A DNA stretch of 5,910 nucleotides, from positions 1-5,910 of the forward strand of contig JAOUHR010000133.1 in NCBI GenBank assembly GCA_029884515.1, written 5' to 3'. A program made the translations under genes and the position numbers. Each line of letters begins with the position of its first letter. Positions within the stretch are counted from its first letter, which is position 1. Origin of the DNA: Gemmatimonadota bacterium (GTDB lineage Bacteria > Gemmatimonadota > Gemmatimonadetes > Gemmatimonadales > Gemmatimonadaceae). The notes beneath the pieces were generated by a model that saw nothing but the letters and a program-made list of their open reading frames with translations, did not search any database and was not told the origin of the DNA. Shown in pieces: positions 1 through 5,910 of the stretch.

Positions 1-768
1 GCCGTCCCGGCCCATCAGCGGCCGCGACTCGCCGTTGGCGAGCGATCGCGGGTCGCAGAACGAGAGGATCGCCTCGGCCACCGCCTCCGGGCGCACGAGT
101 CGCTGCTGTCCGGCGTCGGCGAGGATGATCGCCATCGCCTCCTCCTCGCTGCGCCGCGTCTTGGCGACGATCCGTTGCACCGCGTCGCTCACGAGCGCCG
201 TGTCGGTGTAGCCGGGGCAGACGGCGTTCACGCGGATCCCCTTCGCCTGGAACTCCACCGCGAGCGCGCGCGTGAGCCCCACCATCGCGTGCTTCGCGGC
301 GACATAGGCCGCCGCGTACGACGCGCCCACCAGTCCCGCGATGCTCGCGACGTTCACGATCGCGCCCGACCCGCGCTCGAGCATCCCCGGCAGCACCGCT
401 TGCGTCGCGTGCACCGGGCCCATCAGGTGCACGGCGTACATCCTGTGGAAGAGGGCCGGTTCGCTCTTGAGGAAGGGGACGGTCTGCACCGATCCGGCAT
501 TGTTCACGAGGATGGTCACCGGCCCGCGCTGCTCGGCGGCCTTGTGGCAGGCCGAGAAGAGGGCTGCGCGGTCGCTGACGTCTGCGGTGACGACGCCGGC
601 GCGCACGCCGTGCGCGCGCAGCTCGCTCGCCACCGTCTCGGCGCTCGACGCGCTGCGCACGAGGAGCGAGAGGTCCGCGCCCTCGCGGGCGAGGAGCCGT
701 GCGGTCGCGAGGCCGATGCCCCGGTTCGCGCCGGTGACGAGGGCGTGCTCGCCGCGCAGTCTGCTCAC
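1..768 (-). CDS. SDR family NAD(P)-dependent oxidoreductase, C-terminus cut by window edge
   Basis: Classical short-chain dehydrogenase/reductase, a cytosolic NAD(P)-dependent alcohol/ketone oxidoreductase. 256 codons are visible with no stop before the left edge, so only the extreme C-terminus is missing. The Rossmann cofactor motif TGANRGIG is at residues 12-19, DV at 63-64, NNAG at 89-92, the catalytic Ser at 142 (NVASIAG) and YVAAK at 155-159 (Tyr155, Lys159); CPGY follows in the expected place. The tetrad Asn, normally in a VNL-type motif, appears to be His114 (VHL). The start is GTG at 766-768, chosen because GGAG lies 7 nt upstream and the Rossmann strand begins a few residues later. 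It overlaps the stop of the upstream monooxygenase/reductase by 4 nt (GTGA), implying translational coupling. By context it may act on an alicyclic CoA intermediate made by that enzyme. That role is inference, because SDR substrates cannot be read from sequence. Confidence 0.93.
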   Translation of the reverse strand, partial: MSRLRGEHALVTGANRGIGLATARLLAREGADLSLLVRSASSAETVASELRAHGVRAGVVTADVSDRAALFSACHKAAEQRGPVTILVNNAGSVQTVPFLKSEPALFHRMYAVHLMGPVHATQAVLPGMLERGSGAIVNVASIAGLVGASYAAAYVAAKHAMVGLTRALAVEFQAKGIRVNAVCPGYTDTALVSDAVQRIVAKTRRSEEEAMAIILADAGQQRLVRPEAVAEAILSFCDPRSLANGESRPLMGRDG

Positions 769-3140
769 ACGAGTTCTCCGCGTGGGGGGCCGGACGCGGC
801 GGCGGCCTGGGTCGCGCGCTCCCGCTCCATGAGCCGTTCGAGTTGCCGCTTGCCCGCTTGATACTGCACGGGCCAGAGACGTTCGGTGTCTGGATAGCCG
901 AGCCTTGCCGCCTCCGAGAGGAGCCAGGCGGGACTCACGAGGTGTGGCCGGCCGACAGCCACGAGGTCCGCGCGACCGGAAGCGATGATCCCGTTCGCCT
1001 GGTCGGCGTCGCTGATCGCGCCCACCGCGATGGTGGCGATCCCCGCCTCCTGGCGCACGCGGTCCGCGAACGGCGTCTGCCACATGCGTCCGTACACGGG
1101 CTGCTCGTCCTTCACGACCTGCCCGGCCGAGACGTCGATCATGTCGGCGCCTACCTCGCGGAAGAGCCGTGCGATGGCGACGGCCTCGTCTCCGGTGTTG
1201 CCGCCCTCGGCCCAGTCGTGTGCCGAGATGCGCACCGACATCGGCCGCTCCACGGGCCACGCAGCGCGCATCGCGCGGAAGACCTCGAGCGGATACCGGG
1301 CCCGCGCCTCGAGCGAGCCGCCGTACCCGTCCACGCGGCGGTTGGTGAGCGGCGAGAGGAAGCTGGAGAGCAGGTAGCCGTGCGCCGCGTGCAGCTCGAG
1401 CCAGTCGAATCCCGCCTCCGCGCCGAGCCTGGTGGCGCGCACGAACTCCTCGCGCACGCGGTCCATCTCCTCGCGGGTCATCGCCCGCGCGACCTGGGAG
1501 ACGCCCGCGAGGTATTGCGTCTCCGACGCGGCGATGAGCGGCCACGCGCCCGCCGGCAGGGGTTCGTCCACCCCGTCCCACATCTTCTTGGTCGCGCCCT
1601 TGGCCCCGGCGTGCCCGACCTGGAGGCCGATGCGCGCGCTCGTGTGCTCGTGCGCGAATCGGACGATCCGTGCCCACGCGTCGCGGTGTGCCTCGTTCCA
1701 GAGCCCGGTGCACCAAGGCGTGATGCGCGCGTCGGGCGCGACGCAGGTCATCTCGGTCATCACGAGGCCGGCGCCCCCCGCGGCGCGCGCGCCGAGGTGC
1801 ACGAAGTGCCAGTCCGTGGTCATGCCGTCGGGCAACGCCGAGTACTGGGCCATGGGCGAGACCACCACGCGGTTGGGCAGCGTGACGCCGCGCACCGTGT
1901 ACGGCGTGAGCAGGGCCGGGGGCGGGGTGTCGCCGTTCGGCGAGTCCGCACCGGCGCGCTCGGCGAACCAGCGCTCGAACGCGCGCACGTACTCGGCATC
2001 GCGCTCCCGCAGGTTCTCATGCGAGATGCGCTGCGACCGCGTGAGGAGGGAGTAGGCGAACTGCTGCGGATCGAGCTTCGCGTAGCGGTCCACGTGCTCG
2101 AACCACTCGGTGGAGTTCCGCGCGGCGTTCTGGAGCTTGAGCACCTCCACGCTGCGCCCGGCCTGGTAGCGCGCGAGGGCGCCGGCCACGTCACCGGGGG
2201 CGGCGGCGAGCGTCGCGTCGAGCGCGATGGCGTCCTCGAGCGCGAGCTTGGTGCCGGAGCCGATCGAGAAGTGGGCCGTGTGGGCGGCGTCGCCCAGGAG
2301 CACGAGTGGCACGCGGCGGCCGCCGTCGTCGAGGTGGTGGACCCACTCCGCGCAGACGATGCGGGGGAAGCGGATCCACTGGGCCGGCCCCGGGACGTGC
2401 GGCGCGTTGCTCAGGAGCGGGGCGTCGCCGAGCACCGGGGCGAAGAGCCTCGCGCAGAAGGCCCGCGAGTCGACGTCGCTCATGCGGTCGAGCCCGGCGC
2501 GCTCCCAGGTGTCGGAGGGCGTCTCGACGATGAAGGTGCTCATCGAGTCGTCGAACTGGTAGGCGTGCACCTGGAACCACCCGTGCGGCGTTTCCGTGAA
2601 GGCGAAGGTGAAGGCGTCGAAGCGGCGCGGCGTGCCAAGCCAGGTGTAGCGGCAGAGGCGCAGGTCCACGTCGGGGCGGAAGGTCGCGGCGTACTGCGCC
2701 CGGATGCGGCTGTTCACGCCGTCCGCCGCGACCACGAGGTCGTAGCCCTTGCCGCGGATGACCGCGGCCAGGTCGGCGGCCGTCTCGTGCTCGAAGTGGA
2801 GGTCCACGCCCAGCGCGATGCAGCGCCGCTGCAGGAGCGCGAGCAGGTGTTGCCGGCCGACGCCGCTGAAGCCGTGCCCGCCGGAGCGCACGGTGCGGCC
2901 CCGGACGTGGACTTCGATATCGTCCCAGTGGTGGAGGCCTTCGGCGATCGCGTCGGCGCTCACGGGATCGGCGGCGCGCAGGTTGGCGACGGTCTGGTCG
3001 GAGAGCACAACGCCCCAGCCGAAGGTGTCGTCGGCGCGGTTCCGCTCGTGGAGGACGATGTGCGCCGAGGCGTGGCGCCGCCTGAGCAGGAGCGCCGCAT
3101 AGAGTCCGCCCGGTCCACCACCAACGACCAGCACGCGCAC
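765..3140 (-). CDS. Bifunctional FAD monooxygenase/OYE-type reductase (2-aminobenzoyl-CoA or salicylyl-CoA type)
   Basis: A 791-residue natural fusion. Residues 1 to about 390 form a group A flavoprotein monooxygenase: FAD-binding GGGPGG at 7-12, the DG motif (AADG, 138-141) and the GD motif (LLGDAAH, 281-287). After a Pro-rich linker (about 395-410), residues 411 to about 775 form an Old Yellow Enzyme barrel: [14 protein letters not shown] (421-434), HAAHGYL (584-590) with the substrate-binding His pair, and FLSP...NRR.DGYGGS (594-609). This architecture and length match 2-aminobenzoyl-CoA monooxygenase/reductase of aerobic anthranilate degradation, annotated in many genomes as salicylyl-CoA 5-hydroxylase/oxidoreductase. 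In that family the aromatic CoA ester is hydroxylated at C5 with O2 and then the ring is reduced, both at the expense of NADH. The start is GTG at 3138-3140: GGAGG lies 6 nt upstream and the FAD motif begins at residue 7. The gene leads a leftward unit with the SDR. The family is well supported; anthraniloyl versus salicylyl substrate cannot be decided from sequence. Confidence 0.95.
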   Translation of the reverse strand: MRVLVVGGGPGGLYAALLLRRRHASAHIVLHERNRADDTFGWGVVLSDQTVANLRAADPVSADAIAEGLHHWDDIEVHVRGRTVRSGGHGFSGVGRQHLLALLQRRCIALGVDLHFEHETAADLAAVIRGKGYDLVVAADGVNSRIRAQYAATFRPDVDLRLCRYTWLGTPRRFDAFTFAFTETPHGWFQVHAYQFDDSMSTFIVETPSDTWERAGLDRMSDVDSRAFCARLFAPVLGDAPLLSNAPHVPGPAQWIRFPRIVCAEWVHHLDDGGRRVPLVLLGDAAHTAHFSIGSGTKLALEDAIALDATLAAAPGDVAGALARYQAGRSVEVLKLQNAARNSTEWFEHVDRYAKLDPQQFAYSLLTRSQRISHENLRERDAEYVRAFERWFAERAGADSPNGDTPPPALLTPYTVRGVTLPNRVVVSPMAQYSALPDGMTTDWHFVHLGARAAGGAGLVMTEMTCVAPDARITPWCTGLWNEAHRDAWARIVRFAHEHTSARIGLQVGHAGAKGATKKMWDGVDEPLPAGAWPLIAASETQYLAGVSQVARAMTREEMDRVREEFVRATRLGAEAGFDWLELHAAHGYLLSSFLSPLTNRRVDGYGGSLEARARYPLEVFRAMRAAWPVERPMSVRISAHDWAEGGNTGDEAVAIARLFREVGADMIDVSAGQVVKDEQPVYGRMWQTPFADRVRQEAGIATIAVGAISDADQANGIIASGRADLVAVGRPHLVSPAWLLSEAARLGYPDTERLWPVQYQAGKRQLERLMERERATQAAAASGPPRGELV
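774..779 (-). promoter_or_regulatory. Shine-Dalgarno site of the SDR gene
   Basis: On the minus strand this reads GGAGAA. Its GGAG core (776-779) sits 7 nt before the GTG at 766-768, and the whole site lies inside the end of the upstream coding region. It decides the SDR start and supports coupled translation across the 4-nt overlap. Confidence 0.6.
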
Positions 3141-3144
3141 CGCG

Positions 3145-3152
3145 CTCCTCCC
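3145..3152 (-). promoter_or_regulatory. Strong Shine-Dalgarno site of the monooxygenase/reductase gene
   Basis: The minus strand reads GGGAGGAG, with the GGAGG core (3147-3151) 6 nt before the GTG start at 3138-3140. It is the best ribosome binding site in the window and settles the start codon. Confidence 0.7.
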
Positions 3153-3169
3153 GCCTCAGGGGTGGCCCA

Positions 3170-3198
3170 ACGCTACGGCGGAATCCTTCAAATATCAA
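3170..3198 (-). promoter_or_regulatory. Candidate sigma-70-like promoter for the leftward catabolic unit
   Basis: On the minus strand TTGATA (3193-3198; 5 of 6 to the -35 consensus) is followed after exactly 17 nt by TAGCGT (3170-3175; the key T, A and final T of a -10). Transcription would begin near 3163, giving a leader of about 22 nt that contains the Shine-Dalgarno site. The patch is the only AT-rich one in this part of the window. The -10 match is weak, so this is a reasoned candidate. Confidence 0.4.
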
Positions 3199-3199
3199 G
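3186..3199. promoter_or_regulatory. Imperfect AT-rich palindrome overlapping the putative -35, possible operator
   Basis: CTTCAAATATCAAG pairs with itself at 5 of 7 positions and overlaps the proposed leftward -35 element, a usual place for a repressor site. No regulator gene is visible in the window and no known operator consensus was recognised, so this is only a candidate. Confidence 0.22.
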
Positions 3200-3224
3200 C
3201 AAATGGGGCGCCCAAGGGGCGCGA

Positions 3225-3240
3225 GCGCTATCTTGAGCGC
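3225..3240 (+). promoter_or_regulatory. Perfect inverted repeat enclosing a possible -10 of the rightward unit
   Basis: GCGCT (3225-3229) and AGCGC (3236-3240) form a perfect 5-bp inverted repeat with a 6-nt centre. The TATCTT within it (3229-3234) could be a -10 element, with transcription starting near 3241 and a leader of about 33 nt before the HNH gene. No -35 match is found 16-18 nt upstream; instead there are two direct copies of GGGGCGC (3205-3211 and 3216-3222), 11 bp apart. The repeat could instead be an operator or a chance event in GC-rich sequence. Confidence 0.28.
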
Positions 3241-3273
3241 AGGCCAACGCACACACCACTCGCACTCCCAGGC

Positions 3274-3801
3274 ATGCCCTCACCACCACGGCGTTCGTCG
3301 AGCAGGCGCGGCGGGCGCAAGAAGAAGGCCGCGAAGGCACCACGGCTCGTCCCCTCCCTCACCTCCGTCCCCACCGGCCGCGCCGCGTACACCGAGACGC
3401 GCCTCTGGCTCCTCGCCCGGCACGGCCCCGTCTGCGCCTACTGCGAGCGCCGCGTCACCGAGCACACCGTCACCCTCGACCACGTCACGCCTCGCCGCGG
3501 CCAGACCGCGTATGACCGGCGCGACAACCTCGTGCTCTGCTGCAAGACCTGCAACGCCACCAAGGCCGACAAGCCGATCATGGCCTTCCTGCTCGGCAGC
3601 CGGAAGCGCGTCATCGCGCTCTACAAGTACGGCCAGCACCTGAGCCACCAGCTCGTGGAGATGGTGAAGGATCTCCTCCCGGAGTCCGAGCGTCCGCCGC
3701 TCCCGCCGCCCCTCAACGCGAAGGGCAGGAGCCGTCGCAAGAGCTCGGCCGAGCTCTTCGGACGCGACGAGCGCGCCGCCTCCCCGTACCTCGACGGCTG
3801 A
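3274..3801 (+). CDS. Small HNH endonuclease-family protein
   Basis: A 175-residue protein with a compact HNH (beta-beta-alpha metal) domain in the middle. Two zinc-knuckle pairs are visible, C54-x2-C57 and C90-x2-C93. LDHVTPRR (68-75) carries the catalytic Asp69-His70 pair, and DNLVLCCKTCNATKAD (84-99) supplies the conserved Asn85, Asn94 and Lys97. The N-terminus (residues 5-21) is rich in Arg and Lys and the C-terminal third is basic and Pro-rich; both may contact DNA. No signal peptide or membrane segment is seen. The start is the ATG at 3274; only a weak AGG-type ribosome site precedes it. Such short stand-alone HNH proteins are common in high-GC bacteria, mostly with unknown roles. No methylase, phage gene or intron lies beside it, so restriction or homing functions are not supported. 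It is followed after 5 nt by the RidA gene and probably shares its transcript. Confidence 0.9.
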   Translation: MPSPPRRSSSRRGGRKKKAAKAPRLVPSLTSVPTGRAAYTETRLWLLARHGPVCAYCERRVTEHTVTLDHVTPRRGQTAYDRRDNLVLCCKTCNATKADKPIMAFLLGSRKRVIALYKYGQHLSHQLVEMVKDLLPESERPPLPPPLNAKGRSRRKSSAELFGRDERAASPYLDG

Positions 3802-3806
3802 CCGCG

Positions 3807-4196
3807 ATGACCTCCATCCAGCGCATCCAGACCAGGCAGGCGCCGACCCCGGCGGGCCACTACTCGCAGGCCACCGTCCACAACGGCGTCGTCTACGTCG
3901 CGGGCCAGCTTGCGATCGACCCGGCGACCGGCGAGCGGAAGCTCGGCTCCATCGAGGAGCAGACCGAGCGCACCCTGATGAACGTGCGCGCGATCCTCGA
4001 GGCGGCGGGCAGCGACTTTGCACACGTGCTCAAGATGACCGTCTACGTCGCGGACATCGAGCTCTGGGGCCCGGTGAACACCGTCTACGCGCGCGTGCTC
4101 GGGGAGCACCGGCCCGCGCGCGCGGTGGTGCCCACCAAGGACCTGCACCACGGCTTCCTGGTGGAGATCGAGGCCGTCGCGGCCGTGCGTGACTGA
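3807..4196 (+). CDS. RidA family reactive enamine/imine deaminase
   Basis: 129 residues, the normal length for the RidA/YjgF/UK114 family of small cytosolic trimers that hydrolyse reactive enamines/imines such as 2-aminoacrylate, released by PLP-dependent dehydratases. Family marks are GHYSQA (17-22, with the active-site Tyr19), VYVAGQLAID (29-38), the RPAR motif with Arg105 at the position of the essential Arg of E. coli RidA, and the C-terminal VEIEAVA (119-125). The Ser at position 30 of E. coli RidA is Ala32 here and its Cys107 is Val107, so this belongs to a divergent Rid subgroup; the retained Arg suggests deaminase activity. The start is the ATG at 3807, which has no clear Shine-Dalgarno site and lies 5 nt after the HNH stop, so it is probably translated by coupling. 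It overlaps the following PLP-enzyme gene by 8 nt, which points to enamine clean-up for that enzyme. Confidence 0.95.
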   Translation: MTSIQRIQTRQAPTPAGHYSQATVHNGVVYVAGQLAIDPATGERKLGSIEEQTERTLMNVRAILEAAGSDFAHVLKMTVYVADIELWGPVNTVYARVLGEHRPARAVVPTKDLHHGFLVEIEAVAAVRD

Positions 4197-5313
4197 CCTC
4201 GGCGCGGTCGCCACTCCTAGCCTGCTGCTCGACCACGCGCGCGTCACGCGCAACGCGGCGCGCATCGGCGAGCGCGTCACCGCGCTCGGCGCCCGGCTGC
4301 GCCCGCACGTGAAGACCCACAAGTGCGTCGAGGTCGCGCGGCTGCAGACGGCGGGGCACTTCGGCGGCATCACGGTCTCCACGCTCGAGGAGGCGCGCGC
4401 CTTCGCGGCCCACGGGTTCGACGACATCACCTACGCCGTGCCGATCGAGCCCGGCAAGTTCGGCGGGGCCGTCGCGCTCGCGGCCTCGGGCGTGCGGCTC
4501 TCGCTCCTCACCGACGACGCGGCGGTGCCCGGCCCGCTCGGCGAGGCGGCGCGCGCGGCGGGCGTCACCTTCGACGTCCTGCTCAAGGTGGACTGCGGCT
4601 ATCACCGCTGCGGCGTGGATCCCGAGGGGCCGGCGCTCGTGGAGGTCGCGCAGCGCATCGGTGAGCGGTCGAGCCTGCGGTTCGGGGGGATCCTCACGCA
4701 CGCCGGGCACGCGTACCACGCACGCGGGGCCGAGGCCGTCGCGCCCATCGCGCGGCAGGAGCGGGACGTGATGCGGAGCGCCGCCGAGCGCCTGCGCACC
4801 GCTGGCATCGAAGTGCCGGTGGTGAGCGTGGGATCCACGCCCACCGTGGTGCATGTGGACCACCTGAACGGTGTCACGGAGGTCAGGGCGGGGAACTACG
4901 TCTTCTTCGACCTCACGCAGGCGACGCTCGGGAACTGTACGGCCGACGACGCCGCGCTCTCGGTGCTGGCGGCGGTGGTGCATCGCGACGTGCATCGTCG
5001 CCAGGTGATCCTCGACGCGGGCGCGATCGCGCTCAGCAAGGATCGCGGCGCAGCGGACCTCGATTCCGGCGGGGGGTACGGGCGACTGCTCGATCTTGAG
5101 GGTCGCGACCTGGGACTCGCGGTGACGGGCGTCTCGCAGGAGCACGGCACCGTCCCCGTGGACGACGACGCGCTGCTCGCGCGACTCAAGGTCGGCGCGC
5201 GGGTGCGCGTGCTCGCGAACCACTCGTGCCTGACCGCGGCCCAGCACGCGGAGTACATCGTGCACGACGGGCCGCGCGTGATGGACCGCTGGCCGATCCA
5301 TCGCGGCTGGTAG
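4189..5313 (+). CDS. Fold-type III PLP enzyme, D-serine dehydratase/D-threonine aldolase-like
   Basis: 374 residues, full length for the DSD1/D-TA family (alanine racemase-like PLP barrel plus a C-terminal beta domain with a metal site). The PLP Schiff-base lysine is probably Lys42 in RPHVKTHK (38-45). VDCGYHRCG (134-142), the phosphate-binding SVGSTPT (213-219) and GNYVFFD (235-241) follow in family order. The metal motif near the C-terminus is NHSC (344-347): His345-x-Cys347 is the zinc pair of D-serine dehydratases and related D-3-hydroxyaspartate dehydratases, whereas D-threonine aldolases carry His-x-Asp. Dehydration of a D-beta-hydroxy amino acid to an enamine and then a keto acid plus ammonia is therefore the likelier reaction; the exact substrate is open. 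The start is GTG at 4189, overlapping the RidA stop by 8 nt with no good ribosome site of its own, so translation is probably coupled. No signal peptide is seen, so it should be cytosolic. Confidence 0.92.
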   Translation: MTDLGAVATPSLLLDHARVTRNAARIGERVTALGARLRPHVKTHKCVEVARLQTAGHFGGITVSTLEEARAFAAHGFDDITYAVPIEPGKFGGAVALAASGVRLSLLTDDAAVPGPLGEAARAAGVTFDVLLKVDCGYHRCGVDPEGPALVEVAQRIGERSSLRFGGILTHAGHAYHARGAEAVAPIARQERDVMRSAAERLRTAGIEVPVVSVGSTPTVVHVDHLNGVTEVRAGNYVFFDLTQATLGNCTADDAALSVLAAVVHRDVHRRQVILDAGAIALSKDRGAADLDSGGGYGRLLDLEGRDLGLAVTGVSQEHGTVPVDDDALLARLKVGARVRVLANHSCLTAAQHAEYIVHDGPRVMDRWPIHRGW

Positions 5314-5338
5314 TGTGCGGGTCGGAAACGAAAGTCGC

Positions 5339-5910
5339 GTGGCGCGCGTACACGGTGCCGTGCCCGCATCCACGGCTCCCCTCCTCCGCGTGCTCGCGCT
5401 CCTCGCGATCGCGGCGGTTCCCGCGCATGCCCAGTCGGCGTCCGCGACGACGGCGCGGGCGGTCCGGACCACGGAGTCCGTGCAGCTCGACGGCCGCGGC
5501 GACGACGCCGTCTGGCGACTCGCCCCCGTCTCCGACGAGTTCCGGCAGTTCACGCCCGGCGAGGCCGTGCCCGCACGATTCCGCACCGAGTTCCAGGTCG
5601 CCTACGACGATCGGACGCTGTTCGTCCTGGTCCGCGCCTTCGACCCGCATCCCGACTCGCTCGTCGCCCTCCTGAGCCGCCGCGACGTCCGCACGCCCTC
5701 GGAGTGGATCAAGGTGGTGGTCGACGGATTCCACGACCGGCGCAACGCCGTGCAGTTCATGGTGAATCCCGCCGGCGTGAAGCGCGACGCCTCCGTCTTC
5801 TCCGACAACCAGGAGGATCATGCCTGGGATGGCGTCTGGGACGTCGCGGTGCGCGTGGACTCGGCCGGGTGGAGCGCCGAGTTCGCGATCCCGTTCAGCC
5901 AGCTCCGCTT
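5339..5910 (+). CDS. Secreted CBM9-like/DUF5916 domain protein, N-terminal part (runs off right edge)
   Basis: An open frame with no stop to the right edge; 190 codons are visible. After a short basic n-region there is a hydrophobic stretch (LLRVLALLAIAAV) and an AHA-Q signal peptidase I site, so the product should be exported. The mature part begins with a CBM9-like fold as found at the N-terminus of DUF5916 proteins: VQLDGRGDDAVW, then YDDRTLFVLVRAFDP, FMVNPAGVKRDA, WDGVWDVAV and GWSAEFAIPFSQLRF. Complete family members are usually 700-900 residues and are predicted to continue into an outer-membrane-type beta-barrel; their substrate is unknown. The start is uncertain. GTG 5339 has a weak GAAAG upstream, GTG 5360 gives a more typical 26-residue signal peptide, and GTG 5315 is also in frame. 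The gene follows the PLP enzyme by 25 nt (46 nt from 5360) and may be cotranscribed, though a link in function is not evident. Such proteins are frequent in Gemmatimonadota and Bacteroidota. Confidence 0.85.
   Translation, partial: MARVHGAVPASTAPLLRVLALLAIAAVPAHAQSASATTARAVRTTESVQLDGRGDDAVWRLAPVSDEFRQFTPGEAVPARFRTEFQVAYDDRTLFVLVRAFDPHPDSLVALLSRRDVRTPSEWIKVVVDGFHDRRNAVQFMVNPAGVKRDASVFSDNQEDHAWDGVWDVAVRVDSAGWSAEFAIPFSQLR

Noticed and set aside
175..861. Plus-strand open frames of 228 and 163 codons opposite the SDR gene
   Set aside because: The minus strand encodes a full set of SDR motifs here. The plus-strand products are Arg/Ala-rich with no domain, as expected of GC-rich shadows.
843..3236. 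A 797-codon open frame on the plus strand, almost the full length of the monooxygenase/reductase
   Set aside because: It is an antisense shadow. With G or C at nearly every third position of the real gene, stops are rare in this frame. The product is low-complexity and rich in Arg, Val, Glu and His, with no recognisable domain, while the minus strand has two complete flavin domains.
2191..3252. A 353-codon minus-strand frame overlapping the start of the monooxygenase/reductase
   Set aside because: It is an alternate frame of the same strand with very high Arg/Pro content and no motif, and the strong ribosome site fits the monooxygenase frame instead.
5314..5338. A possible terminator between the PLP-enzyme gene and the DUF5916 gene
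   Set aside because: The gap is only 25 nt, with no GC-rich hairpin followed by a T run.
4030..5586. A 518-codon open frame on the minus strand opposite the RidA and PLP-enzyme genes
   Set aside because: It is the antisense shadow of two clearly real genes. It has no family resemblance and is made mostly of Arg/Ala/His/Asp-rich sequence.
5186..5821. Minus-strand open frames of 211 and 68 codons at the right end
   Set aside because: They lie opposite the DUF5916 frame, which has a signal peptide and conserved domain motifs. The shadow products have neither.

Overview
The window is very GC-rich (by eye about 70%) and densely packed, with G or C at almost every third codon position. All the genes look bacterial. 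A high-GC soil or freshwater bacterium fits; Gemmatimonadota is my best guess. It rests on the secreted CBM9-like/DUF5916 protein (common in that phylum), the base composition and the mix of genes, and nothing here proves it. No rRNA, tRNA, CRISPR array, insertion sequence or phage gene was seen.

Layout: two divergent transcription units meet at a 133-bp gap (3141-3273). Leftward is a two-gene unit. The first gene encodes a 791-residue fusion of a group A FAD monooxygenase with an Old Yellow Enzyme reductase, of the 2-aminobenzoyl-CoA monooxygenase/reductase ('bifunctional salicylyl-CoA 5-hydroxylase/oxidoreductase') type. It overlaps by 4 nt a short-chain dehydrogenase/reductase that runs off the left edge. 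Together they suggest the visible end of an aerobic, CoA-dependent pathway for an ortho-substituted benzoate (anthranilate or salicylate). The ligase and beta-oxidation genes expected with it would lie left of the window.

Rightward are a small HNH nuclease-like protein, a RidA-family enamine/imine deaminase, a fold-type III PLP enzyme with the His-x-Cys zinc site of D-serine dehydratases, and the N-terminal part of a secreted DUF5916 protein that runs off the right edge. The first three are separated by 5 nt and then overlap by 8 nt, so they probably form one operon. RidA beside a D-serine-dehydratase-like enzyme makes chemical sense: such dehydratases release 2-aminoacrylate, the reactive enamine that RidA hydrolyses.

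The divergent gap holds the only clearly AT-rich patch in the window. It contains a plausible sigma-70-like promoter for the leftward unit, plus short inverted and direct repeats that could be operators. No stretch over 300 bases lacks a gene.
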